Of a stretch of 49,789 bases of DNA, positions 21,641 to 30,790 are shown piece by piece; positions within the stretch are counted from its first letter, which is position 1; each line of letters opens with the position of its first letter. The notes under the pieces are model-generated. The model made no database searches. It saw nothing but the letters and a program-made list of their open reading frames with translations, and was not told where the DNA came from. Origin of the DNA: Acanthaster planci (lineage: Eukaryota > Echinodermata > Asteroidea > Valvatida > Acanthasteridae); assembly GCF_001949145.1 (NCBI RefSeq), contig NW_019091442.1, positions 1,110,376-1,160,164 on the forward strand, given 5' to 3'. The translations under genes and the position numbers were made by a program.

Positions 21641-22075
21641 TAGCCATGTATGACCCAGAATTAGAAACAATTGTAACAACTGATGCATCTATGTACGGTT
21701 TAGGTGCTGTTCTCTCATAAATGAAGAATGGAAGTGAAATTATTGTAGAATGTGCAAGCCGAAGTCTATCTGATGCAGAAAAGAAATATTCTGTAAGTAA
21801 AAAGGAAGCCTCGCATGTGTGTGGGCATGTGAAAAGTGGAATACGTACTGGTGGGGTCGCAAGTTTGTCCTTCGAACTGATCACCAAGCTTTAGTAACCA
21901 TACTTAGTAAAAATACAGATCGACGTGGCATGCGTATTGCTCGCTGGTCGTGTCGGCTTATGAAGTTTGATTTCGAAGTACATTATAAACGAGGTAGTGA
22001 AAACAAAGTTGCCGATGGGTTGTCAAGATTACCAGTTAAAGCTAAAGAATGTGAGTATGACACTGAAGATGAAAC
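21641..22075 (+). pseudogene. Gypsy A RNase H
   Basis: TTDASMYGLGAVLS holds the first catalytic aspartate and is followed by a TAA (21718-21720) where a glutamine codon would be expected. The frame continues with ECASRSLSDAEKKYSVSKKE, the glutamate block. One base is lost near 21811, and the other frame carries WACEKWNTYWWGRKF and LRTDHQALVTIL, the second aspartate block, ending in NKVADGLSRLPV. The sequence runs into the N gap at 22076. RNase H removes the RNA template during reverse transcription. Confidence 0.85.
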
Positions 22076-22665
22076 NNNNNNNNNNNNNNNNNNNNNNNNN
22101 NNNNNNNNNNNNNNNNNNNNNNNNNNNNNNNNNNNNNNNNNNNNNNNNNNNNNNNNNNNNNNNNNNNNNNNNNNNNNNNNNNNNNNNNNNNNNNNNNNNN
22201 NNNNNNNNNNNNNNNNNNNNNNNNNNNNNNNNNNNNNNNNNNNNNNNNNNNNNNNNNNNNNNNNNNNNNNNNNNNNNNNNNNNNNNNNNNNNNNNNNNNN
22301 NNNNNNNNNNNNNNNNNNNNNNNNNNNNNNNNNNNNNNNNNNNNNNNNNNNNNNNNNNNNNNNNNNNNNNNNNNNNNNNNNNNNNNNNNNNNNNNNNNNN
22401 NNNNNNNNNNNNNNNNNNNNNNNNNNNNNNNNNNNNNNNNNNNNNNNNNNNNNNNNNNNNNNNNNNNNNNNNNNNNNNNNNNNNNNNNNNNNNNNNNNNN
22501 NNNNNNNNNNNNNNNNNNNNNNNNNNNNNNNNNNNNNNNNNNNNNNNNNNNNNNNNNNNNNNNNNNNNNNNNNNNNNNNNNNNNNNNNNNNNNNNNNNNN
22601 NNNNNNNNNNNNNNNNNNNNNNNNNNNNNNNNNNNNNNNNNNNNNNNNNNNNNNNNNNNNNNNNN
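22076..22665. other. Assembly gap (590 N)
   Basis: A run of 590 N lies where the integrase zinc-binding and catalytic core of Gypsy copy A should be. A full integrase core needs more than this length, so either the gap size is nominal or part of the core is deleted. Frames that read through the gap are artefacts. Confidence 0.98.
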
Positions 22666-23223
22666 CAACTGGCATAGCACCTTCAATTTTGTTACATGGA
22701 AGACAAATTAGAACAGGTTTAGATATTTTGAGATGGAAAAATGAATAAGACCGTGAAAGCAACTAATCAGATTGATAAAAGAACTAGGCAAAAAGTGCAG
22801 CTCAGGCAACGTAAATACAAACAGTACACTAATCAGAAAAAGAAAGCGAAGGAAGTGCAATTTTTTGAAGGAGATTGGGTACGAGTTAGAAAAACTGGCA
22901 TTGTACCTAAAGGTGAATTAAAGTACGATGAACCCATTCAAATTGTAAGGAAACTGAGCACTCGTACGTATCAAACAAGTGACGGGAGAAAATGGAACGT
23001 GAATAAGTTGATTTTGGCTAAACCAACCAGTGAACCCATTAACGATCCAGTAGTTAGTGATTTTAGTCCATTTGAAGAAAGTCGGGACAAGGAAGAAAAA
23101 TCAACTCATTCTCTTGATAAGAAAAAACATAAAGATGTACCGGAGGTTAAGGGAAATGAACTAATACGTAGTAAGAGGGTGGAACAGTTACCTGTGTGGT
23201 CCAAGGATTATTTAATGTATTAA
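22666..23223 (+). pseudogene. Gypsy A integrase C-terminus
   Basis: Directly after the gap comes TGIAPSILLHGRQIRTGLD, the end of the Gypsy integrase core, where TP...LL.GR is conserved. A frameshift near 22745 leads into a basic segment (QRKYKQYTNQKKKAKE) and then FFEGDWVRVRKTG, PIQIVRKLSTRTYQ and GRKWNVNKLIL, which is the C-terminal DNA-binding domain. A charged tail ends at the stop 23221-23223. The integrase inserts the element cDNA into the chromosome. Confidence 0.85.
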
Positions 23224-23925
23224 TATGACGAAATGTTAAGGTTAAAATTAATTTTTATTGCAAGTTATGTGCTGAGAATTGTGTAACTGGTTAATAGTAG
23301 TAAGGTGTGTAGATGATATTGTTGCGCACCCGCAAATCCTGGAATTCTAGCGCCCCCTAGTTTACTTATTCTTGGTCCTTGCATTTCTCAGGGTCTCTTA
23401 TTTAGCTCAGCTATGCATTTTGGACATGTAGCAGAGACTCTAATTTTGTATTAAGTTATTCATGCTGTACTCTGGCGTGATTGCGTGTTCCTTCACTCCT
23501 TTATCCGTGTGTTTTCTCTGCTCAGTTTTGGCATGTCGAATTTCCCCTCCACGTGGCTGCGTGGTTGGGCGTGGTAAGGTTCCCTGAAATGCTAATGTTC
23601 AGAAACCTCAGACTTTGTAACTGTCAATCATTCGCCACAGATGACCGGGTAAGCACTTTCACGCACCCGGCTCTACACTTTGTACACGTGACTTCTTATT
23701 GTGTATTTTACCTTTTTACACACGACACTTAGATTCTTGCACACGACTCCAGCAGGAAGTCATGTGACCCCTTGAGATGGAAGATTTTCATTAGTTGAGC
23801 TGTTCAGCGACGCTCATATTTTATTAATTCCTAAGCCTCTAGAATCCTATAAATAGAGCAGATTTTCAAGCCCTCGTGACCACCAAAACAGGACTTCCCT
23901 GGCTCCCTCCGAGAAAAATGAAATA
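23224..23925. other. Junction between Gypsy A and the Polinton-like block
   Basis: No gene is visible. A 3' LTR of Gypsy A would be expected here, but nothing matches the 5' LTR convincingly; a weak echo (GGTGTG... GATATTG) lies near 23304-23325. A TATA-like word CTATAAATAG lies near 23847. The segment GAGAAAAATGAAATAAATTT near 23911 is nearly repeated near 23988, about 78 bp later. The left terminal repeat of the Polinton-like element should be here, but I could not recognise it. Confidence 0.45.
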
Positions 23926-23929
23926 AATT

Positions 23930-25460
23930 TTGAAGACCCCCGATAAAAACAGAACCATGAATACTCCCCGGAAAACCCGGACGATCCGAGAAAAAAATGA
24001 AATAAATTTTAAAAACCTATATATAAATAGATGTATGGACAGAGAAACAAGATCACAACGTCAGCCTGTCTTGGCAGATTTTAGACGATTGAAAAAATCG
24101 TTTCTAGCCGACTTTGTCAAACAATACAACATCCCACTGCCACCAGCCGCTAAAAAACATACATGCCAAGCCGGAACTCGTAAAAGCAATTCAAGCGAGT
24201 CAACGGCAATTTAGAAATCTCACCCGTCAATCATATCACCAGCTTTTAAAGTCGGCACTAGATAACAATTTGGAATTTACGGCCATGGGAACAAAAGGAA
24301 AAATATTGCCAACAGACTTAATCACCGCGATTAAATCACACATTAAGCTGCAAGCGATAGAAGTAGATATTTGAAGAATCGGGCGATTTAAAGGCAACTA
24401 TAGAAATGGGAACTGGTACCTATTTCTTTGCCGACGACCTGATCCACTTTTTCGATTTCTATAAAAAGTTTATCCGGGACAAAGCATGAGCTGAGTTTAA
24501 AGAAATCGGTTCATACAAGTTACAAACGGCAATAAAGGTTCAGTTCAAAATGGAAAAGCCCGGAGTAGAGACTAAACTCGGCGTTTTCACATTTACGAGT
24601 AAAAACAACGCGGTCTTCTCTAAACCAACAATTTGCCAAGCATATCGAGGATGTCGAAGCTCACGAACAGAGAGGATCTGGCTGGGTGTTTGATAAAGTA
24701 GTCGCGTTTTACCTCAACGTGGCAAAGTACAACCCGGTCGGAGCGACTTACATTCCATTGCCCAAAAAACTAGCGGTTAAAACTGCAATCATTAATGTTC
24801 AAAACAAGAATGACCCAGAGTGCATTCGCTGGGCGTTGAGAGCAGCTTTAAAGTTATATTCAGACACTGTCAAACATCAGTTAGAAACAAACTCAAATTC
24901 CAAAATAAACAACCAGCGTACTTTGACTTACACTAAAGAAGACAGCTTAAATTTTACAAACGTAGACTTTCTCACACCCATTTTGCAGATTCCACGAATC
25001 GAATCGCAAAATAACTTGGCACCTAACGTATTTGGTTATACTGAGAAAGAAGGAATTAACATACTTTATAAAACTAAAAGCGCAGAAGAGCCCACCAATT
25101 TATTTTATTTTACCAAAGGTGAAACTAGCCATTATTGTTGGGTCAAGAACCTTTCTCTTTTCCTTTGATGTGCGATGCTATACCAAACACACAGCGAAAT
25201 TGCACTGGTGATTTAAATGCCCCCTGTCTCACTTTCAGACGAAAGAAAGACTAGACAGACACCAAGAAGATTGTCAAGGAATAGATACTGCAGCGTGCAA
25301 GGTGGTACTTCCCGAAGAGGGCAAAAATATTCTCAAATTTGAAAATGCAACGTATGCTGGATCTGCGAGAGGCCAATTTACAAAACCAAAGAGTCCCAGT
25401 TCCAATGTCAAATCCCATATAGCAGACGGAGAAACAGTTTAAGCTCGTATCCACTTGAGC
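23930..25460 (+). pseudogene. Protein-primed DNA polymerase B, N-terminal half
   Basis: Frames broken by several shifts show FADDLIHFFDFYKKF (about 24430-24470), FTFTSKNNAVFSKP, HEQRGSGWVFDK (24660-24698), FYLNVAKYNPVGATYIPLP and KTAIINVQNKNDPECIRWAL. These are followed by LAPNVFGYTEKEG and SHYCWVKNLSLF in an open stretch, 24686-25168. Then come ERLDRHQEDC and EEGKNILKFENATYAG (to about 25370). These are the conserved N-terminal blocks, including the partial Cys/His region, of type B polymerases in mobile elements. Between about 25370 and 25440 the sequence jumps to a block far downstream in the family, so most of the exonuclease and terminal-protein regions are deleted. Confidence 0.75.
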
Positions 25461-26443
25461 ACCAAGCACAAATATGTAGTACTTTATCGCATATTACAAA
25501 AATATCTGGAACTCGGTTTACAGCTAAAACAAGTTCACCGAGCAATGTCTCTTAAACAGGCTCCGTGGATGAAAAGTTACAGCGACAAAAATAAAGAGTT
25601 GAGAAAATTGGCAAAGTCCGTTTTTGAGAAAGACTTTTTCAAGTTGATGAACAATTCGGTATTTGGTAAAACGATGGAAAATGTGCGCTACCGCATCGAC
25701 GGACATTTGTTGAGAGATTTTCAAGATGCTGAAAGGTTCAAGCGACTAACTTTTAAAACAAATTAACAGACGACGTCATTTAAAGAGTGCAAGCTTTCAT
25801 TTGTCGAAATGTATCGCTTATTGCGGAGTAAGCATGCTCGACCTGTCTAAAACTTTAATGTACGATTTGTATTACAACGAGTTAAAAGCGAATTTTGGCT
25901 CAAATGCCTGTCTTTTATATACTGATACGGACAGCCTGCTCGTTCAAATTCAAACCGACAATTTAACCAAGTATCTGCGCAAAAAGCGTAAATTATTTGA
26001 CTTTAGCAATTACCCAACGGATCATCAACTTTACAATCCGAAAAATAAAAAGGTTATTTGCAAAATGAAAGATGAATTTGGATGTCAAGCAATATTGGAG
26101 GTCGTCTGCATAGGCCCAAAAATGTACTCTATATTCACGGAGCAATAAAATTTGAAAAAGGCTAAAGAGGAGTTAAAAAGTCGTAACCCAAAAAATGTTG
26201 TCACACGAGACATACAAAAACACAGTATTAGAGAAACCGCAGCATTTTAATAAAAAGCAGTTATTCAGATCGGAAAAACATCTGTTGCACACAATCTCGG
26301 AAAATGAATTAACGAAGCGTTACATATTGCCAGACGGAATTAAAACTTTAGCCTACGGGCATTATCAAGCTGTTCAAGCTGGCGGCAGTTTGGTGTCTTC
26401 CTCCCCTCTGACAAAACTTCGCTTGGGCCCGTCTAATAAGTAG
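25455..26443 (+). pseudogene. Protein-primed DNA polymerase B, palm and C-terminus
   Basis: Palm motif B appears as FFKLMNNSVFGKTMENV (about 25636-25688) and motif C as LYTDTDSLLVQ (YTDTDS at 25918-25935), with both aspartates present. Preceding blocks are LQKYLELGLQLKQVHRA and SLKQAPWMKSY. After a stop at 26146 and shifts, the C-terminal blocks KNVVTRDIQKH, then KRYILPDGIKTLAYGHY, can be read up to about 26370. The polymerase would replicate the element from a protein primer. It lies tail to tail with the minus-strand integrase. Stops at 25764 and 26146 plus the upstream deletion make it non-functional. Confidence 0.82.
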
Positions 26444-27107
26444 TACAAGGTAGGCCCCGTTTTCACGCGCTTGCCATTCACCCATTCGAATTAACTTGTG
26501 CGTTTCTAAATTTGGTAAACGTCCACGGAACAATTTGGTCTGTCGCCTTTTTAACTGTACCACCTTCCCGTTCACCCGCGTAGTATAAATACCTAACTAA
26601 TACGTCTGAAGCGAGTTCTTTTTGGCGCGCTTTGTTGTTTTTTTTTTCGGGTGCTGCGGGTGCTTGTTTCACTTGGTCCAACTTGACGGCGATTACGGGC
26701 TCTTTGCCAATTAACCAAGTGTTTTCCTCGTTTAGCGATTTAATTACTTGGGGCAAACATTTTATCCATTCTACGTTACGTTCGCCTACATTTAACATTT
26801 CTTGCGCGTATTGATGGCCGAATAAACGCTCAGCCGAAGTGCGATTAAATCGTTCGACTATTCCCTACGACCGATGTACGCCGGGTTCGCCCACTTGAAT
26901 TTCTACTTCTTGTTTGGCCATCAACTTTTTAAACTCGCCTTTAAATTCCGACCCCGAATCTACCATGACAAACTTTGGCCAAGTGAAAGGCGACCTTTTG
27001 GAAATTTGTTTAATTGCTTCGGCCGTTGTTGGGCAGTTTTACTAGTTGTACCTGGAACCGTCGTCGACTACGGTTAAAGCATATTTAAAAGTTTTACGTT
27101 TTATCCC
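26374..27107 (-). pseudogene. Polinton-type integrase
   Basis: On the minus strand the order is KRKTFKYALTVVDDGSRY (first catalytic Asp, about 27049-27072), PKFVMVDSGSEFKGEFKKLM (second Asp, about 26944-26964), and VERFNRTSAERLFGHQYAQ with the glutamate (about 26838-26858). The C-terminal domain follows: VRYLYYAGEREGG, then LLDGPKRSFVRGEEDTKLPP and a stop at 26374-26376. Spacing and motifs are those of Maverick/Polinton integrases, which share the DDE core of retroviral integrases. Stops lie just after the first Asp block and just before VERFNRT, so it is inactive. The gene is cut at its N-terminus at about 27107, exactly where the plus-strand capsid remnant begins. Confidence 0.85.
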
Positions 27108-27835
27108 TCGGGTTTTAAAGAGCCTTTGACGTATCAATTGACTTTTAACAAGCACGACAAATTGGTAAAAGTACCGACACTGCTGCAGAGTATAGCATTT
27201 CGGATTTGACTTTGGGATACGAGGTAGTCACCAATCGCGATTTGGCACAAAGTTTGCGGCGAAAGCACAGAGGCTCCGTGTGTTATTTATTTGACAGGAT
27301 TCACTCGTGGAAGAAACAAGCGGTTAACAAGTCGGACACACACTGTGGAACATCAGTATCGATCAGACGATTAAAAGCTTGAAAGGCGTCTTGATTCTGT
27401 TTAAAGACCCCTCAGTTCAGAACCCGCAAAAATTTTATAACCTGCACATACCTAAAACGAGCGTAACGGTAGAAGGCAAGCCGAATCAGCTGTATTCGCA
27501 GGGGCTTTGCGAATACCAAACTCTGAACGACGTTACTAAATATTTCGGAAATTCAGAGACTGAAGCGGATCGAGCAGTAGTCAAAGACTTAAATTGAACG
27601 GGTGTTGACATGGGAAGTTATCTATAAGACAAGTATGGCCTATAGCTAAATTTAGGAGCTCGGATGACAATTCGGCACACGGATCCGGTAGGCCTTTAGG
27701 CGGAGGTGAAGACATTTCGATACGAATGGAAAGAACTGCAGAAACGGCTGGGTTTTTTAACGGTGTACGTATTTTTGGTAATGGACGCACAATTAACGGT
27801 CGAAGACGGAAATTTTAAAAGCTTGGTGTAATAAA
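27107..27835 (+). pseudogene. Major-capsid-like protein, plus-strand fragment
   Basis: The N-terminus is missing. Readable blocks across frameshifts are FKEPLTYQLTFN, SISDLTLGYEVVTNRDLAQS, LKGVLILFKDPSVQNPQKFY, VTVEGKPNQLYSQGL, and, after 27597, AHGSGRPLGGGEDISIR and YVFLVMDAQLTVEDGNFKSL. These match conserved blocks of a capsid-like protein of Polinton-type elements as I know them; Polinton capsids have a double jelly-roll fold. A different, more N-terminal but overlapping part of the same protein occurs on the minus strand at 29395-30240. The family name is an inference from recalled motifs, and several stops disable the copy. Confidence 0.6.
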
Positions 27836-28020
27836 AGAATGAGTCGGAGTGGAAACATGTATAAAACTCCTCGCTGTGCTTAAATTGTGGGTAAACGGGG
27901 TCTGGAAAAACTCGGTGGGTGCTTGATTTATTGGAAAGGGAATATAAATTTACGTATGAAGCTGTAGTAATTATCTGCCCCACGTTATTTAAGAATAAAA
28001 CTTATTTGGAGCGGCTATGA
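27836..28020 (+). pseudogene. Packaging-type ATPase, Walker A fragment (plus strand)
   Basis: Just after the plus-strand capsid remnant, a short segment carries the P-loop TGSGKTRWVLDLLEREY (TGSGKT at about 27895-27912), then AVVIICPTLFKNKTYLERL and a stop. This is the N-terminal part of the FtsK/HerA-type ATPase that packages DNA in Polinton-like elements and related viruses. The gene ends abruptly at about 28020, where minus-strand coding sequence of another gene begins. The capsid-then-ATPase order matches that of the minus-strand set. Confidence 0.65.
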
Positions 28021-28525
28021 GCTTTATACTGATGACAACGTATATCTATGCGACTTGGATCGAGAAAAGTTAGACCTAATTGTCCCATGCTCAAACTGAT
28101 GATGGGATCTCGTTCGATATCTTGGGTTAACGCTTCTTCCGAACCCAAGGTGACGTCGTGGCCCATAAATTAGATCGGAAGTGCGATACCGAATAAAGAC
28201 TCAACAGACTTTCACCCACCGTAGATAAACCTTCAAATTTAGCCAAATGACGTTGATAAAGTTTTTCTTGTTCTATAAGCGGTAGAGTTTCGATGTCTTT
28301 GACTGTGTATTCCTTGCCAAGATACTTTTTGGAATCGCCGGAACTAACTACTGCACAAAGTCGGGATATGAAATCGATGGTTTGATCGATGGTTTGATTG
28401 TTTTTGGGTGTAGTTTCTGGCCTTCGGTTTGCCAGAACCGATTTGAATTTTTTTGGTTTGGTTTCTGGTTCCATTTTTAAAATGGAGAAATAATTTAGAA
28501 TGCCTTTTATTTTTAGTTTTGGCAC
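28005..28525 (-). pseudogene. Conserved Polinton-associated protein, role unknown
   Basis: A minus-strand frame at 28127-28525 begins MPKLKIKG; an internal Met (MEPETKPKKF) may be the true start. It contains DFISRLCAVVSSGDSKKYLG and DIETLPLIEQEKLYQRH. After a frameshift near 28135 it continues with EEALTQDIERDPIISL and LGLTFLDPSRIDI to about 28005. I recognise this combination as a protein that accompanies polymerase, capsid and ATPase in such elements, but I do not know its function. It lies downstream of the minus-strand ATPase remnant in the same direction, as if co-transcribed. Confidence 0.5.
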
Positions 28526-28534
28526 AAGTATTCA

Positions 28535-28790
28535 TAGATGTAAAACATTAAATTTGGAGCTATTACAAATTCAATGCAGAGTTGTAACATGAGCTTTTTA
28601 TCATAGCACGTTTAAAAAAGTTTGTTTCAACCGGGTTACAATCGAATTGTAATATATTTTTGGAATTGTAACTAACTATTGACTGTATTGTTATCGTATT
28701 ACAACCTGGTTGGTTCAACTCGGTTACAAGTCGGTTTATGTCGGGTTATAACTGGGTTGCGATCATATTATAATCGTATCACAACAGACA
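28535..28790. repeat. Degenerate GGTTACAA / CGGGTT-type repeat tract
   Basis: Between the ATPase and the protein of unknown role, about 170 bp (28620-28790) is built from imperfect steps such as CCGGGTTACAATCG, CTCGGTTACAAGTCGG, TCGGGTTATAACTGGG and ATATTATAATCGTATCACAA. The spacing is irregular. It has no coding capacity. Confidence 0.5.
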
Positions 28791-28795
28791 CCAAC

Positions 28796-29330
28796 TCACG
28801 GAGGTTCGGTTTTTAAAATCAACTTACTAAATTTCACATCCCTCAGATGTCCTATCAATGTAGCACAGTGTTGGTTTGGAACCACATCGTTTTCGTCTAA
28901 AGCCTGATTAAACGAGTGTCGGTCTCTGCAGCAAAAGAGTGCGATCCACGCCATGTGTTTGTGGTAATCTTTGAGAACCGAATTATATTTCTGTGTGAGC
29001 AACCAATACGAATGCAAAAAGTGCCGCCCAGAAAACGCCATTTTAGTTGGTGCGCCGTGTTTCCAGATTTTGACTTTTTGCGATATTTGACTTACTGTTC
29101 AGAAGAACAACCATCAATCAAAAACAACGTCTCGATGCCGTCGTACATTTTTGAAATAATTTAATGACTTCGTTTAATTCTAAAAATTCACAACCAATGT
29201 CACAAAGGATCTTGTTGGCGTCGATAAATATCCAACGTTTTGTTTTTAAAAATCATTGGACATAAGATCACGATGACATAAAAAAAACAGATAACTGGTT
29301 TCGAGTTTCAGTTTTCCCCGAGTTGGTTTT
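28796..29330 (-). pseudogene. Packaging-type ATPase, C-terminal fragment (minus strand)
   Basis: On the minus strand a block reading ETLFLIDGCSSEQ, where a Walker B motif is expected (FLIDG in place of FLIDD), is followed by a stop. Then come MAFSGRHFLHSYWLLTQKYN and HMAWIALFCCRDRHSFNQAL, ENDVVPNQH and a conserved end (28796-29041 open). These are the sensor and C-terminal blocks of the same ATPase family whose Walker A lies on the plus strand at 27895. Sequence from 29041 to about 29330 is more decayed, with an ILCDIGCEFLELNEV stretch I cannot place. The Walker A half is missing from this strand. Confidence 0.6.
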
Positions 29331-29394
29331 CTAACGATTAAAGCATTTTTACAAAGACTTTGTTTCATGCTTTGCTTTTTTTTTTTAATAACTC

Positions 29395-30240
29395 AGTAAA
29401 ACCTCTGAAGATTTTTGACCATGCGATCTTTGAAAAGAATCAGAAGTCCTTTCAAAATGCGGATTGGTTGGTTAATGACCACGTTCCATAATGTATCCGA
29501 TTTATTCACTGTACGCGTTCCCAAATTTTGAATGTTGTCAAACATGTAATACACCGGCCTAGATGTTTGTTTTTCAGCGTTTGAGCGAGTTCACGGTTGG
29601 TCACGACTTCATATTCGAGCGTCAGGTCCGAAATCGCGTTTGAGCTGAGGTTTCGCTCGATTTAACGACTTTGTTACGATCGTTGAACATGAGCATGTAA
29701 GTCAAAGGTTGCTTCAAAGCCGAATGCAAAAACGGCATGTGATCAATCAACATCTCGAAATCGATTGGGATCGCGTATCGGTTGCCAAAAGGTCTGGCTT
29801 TGACTTTGTCTTTCCGTTGTTGGATTGCTCACTGGAATCGTTAGCTCCGAGTCTGAGTTTTGGCTACGTTTTCTCTTTCTAAATCGAAATAAGCCACGTT
29901 GTTGGTTTGTGTCGCAGGTAGCCAATTATCTTGAAAGTTATGAAACACGTTGGCATCCATATAGGTTAAAAAAAGAGTTGCCGTAGAGTTTCACGGCAAT
30001 TTCTTTGATCAAGTTCTCGCCAAGTTGTTATAAATCGTTCGGTTGTCGTCTGTTGCTCCGTCTAGATCGAGTTTAAACGTCGATGCCTAACGGAGGCAAT
30101 TTAACGATTAGTTTCTAATTTTCAGCGATTGTACTAGGGTTTTGAGTATAATTACGACCTCTCTGCGTTCGCTTTGATCACTCTTGGTATTTAGAGTTGC
30201 CGGTCTGGGTTGAGTTTTTTACCGTAGTTCATGCATTTTT
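29395..30240 (-). pseudogene. Major-capsid-like protein, minus-strand N-terminal fragment
   Basis: Reading from about 30240 downwards, the blocks are FKLDLDGATDDNRTIYNNLA, NLIKEIAVKLYGNSFF, LTIPVSNPTTERQSQSQ, MLIDHMPFLHSALKQPLTYM, LMFNDRNKVV, LEYEVVTNRELAQT, NKSDTLWN and LKGLLILFKDRMVKNLQRFY, ending near 29395. The later blocks overlap those of the plus-strand fragment (EVVTNRDLAQS, LKGVLILFKDP) but differ in sequence. The two are therefore separate, diverged copies of one gene and not two halves. Many stops are present. It lies back to back with the plus-strand membrane protein at 30296. Confidence 0.6.
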
Positions 30241-30295
30241 TGTCTTAAAAATATGGTTTAAAAAATAGTTTTTAAAAAACCTTTGTGATTAAAAG

Positions 30296-30790
30296 ATGGC
30301 GGGTATTGCAATAATGGTCGGTGGAGCGCTGGTGAATGTTTTACCTTTTATGGGATATAATTTTGTTTAGTTTGATTTGAAAAATCTGGTCGACAAAGAA
30401 CGCAAAAGACACGATTTAACGGTAGAACGTCTGGCCAAAGCCAAACAAGAATGGGTAAAACATCGCACCAACTTTTTAAATGGGCAAATTAAAAAAATGT
30501 GAGCGTCATAACAAACGTTTCAAAATGCAGACGAAGCGCTGATGGTGTATAGCGAAATCACGCGCACGCGGCATTTGGATCTCGAGCCTGAACCCACAGT
30601 GAGCGATTTTAATACACCCAGAGAGGATCAAAAAGAAAGAGAACTCGTGTTTGTGATGGGTGGAATTGCCCTTTTGGGTTATGTTGTATATAGGTATTGG
30701 TGTGATGGTAGCTACTTGCGCAGCCCCAGGATTTTTTGGAGTGTGAACTTCATTGGATGGAAGATGAATCCCGGTTCAGACCACGTCTAA
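30296..30790 (+). pseudogene. Two-TM membrane protein of the Polinton-like element
   Basis: The start at 30296 opens with a hydrophobic segment AIMVGGALVNVLPFMGYNF and meets a TAG at 30368-30370. The frame then continues with a charged, probably coiled stretch (DKERKRHDLTVERLAKAKQE), has further stops near 30500, and resumes at 30542 with MVYSEITRT, EPEPTVSDFNTPREDQKERE and a second hydrophobic segment LVFVMGGIALLGYVVYRYW. The true end is probably just after this segment, near 30690. The layout is short TM, charged middle, PEP.-SDF.-P motif and C-terminal TM, and I associate it with membrane proteins of these elements. Its function is unknown. Confidence 0.5.

Larger units (their letters stand above)
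19199..23223 (+). mobile_element. Ty3/Gypsy LTR retrotransposon, copy A
   Basis: In order on the plus strand are a candidate 5' LTR, a primer binding site, a broken gag with zinc knuckles, protease, reverse transcriptase, RNase H, and the integrase C-terminus. The order protease-RT-RNase H-integrase defines Ty3/Gypsy. The copy carries an early gag frameshift, stops at 20515-20517 and 21718-21720, an RT deletion near 21000, a frameshift near 21811 and another near 22745. Integrase is largely hidden by the 590-base N gap. A matching 3' LTR was not recognised after 23223. A relative of the same family begins at 49333. Confidence 0.9.
23930..30790. mobile_element. Scrambled Polinton/Maverick-like element
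   Basis: Remnants of protein-primed DNA polymerase B, retroviral-type integrase, a major-capsid-like protein, an FtsK/A32-like packaging ATPase, a conserved protein of unknown role and a two-TM protein lie together. That set is characteristic of Polinton/Maverick self-synthesising transposons and their virus-like relatives. All genes contain stops, shifts or deletions. Capsid and ATPase parts occur on both strands: a plus set at 27107-28020 and a minus set at 28796-30240. This implies a rearrangement or two separate copies. No terminal inverted repeats and no cysteine protease were recognised. Assignments rest on motif recognition. Confidence 0.8.

Noticed and set aside
21819-22748. Long open frame crossing the first N run
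   Set aside because: Most of its length is N. Only the ends (RNase H and integrase) are real sequence, and they are listed separately.
23224-23400. 3' LTR of Gypsy A
   Set aside because: Only a weak echo of the 5' LTR start is visible near 23304-23325 and the following bases do not match, so I could not support a boundary.
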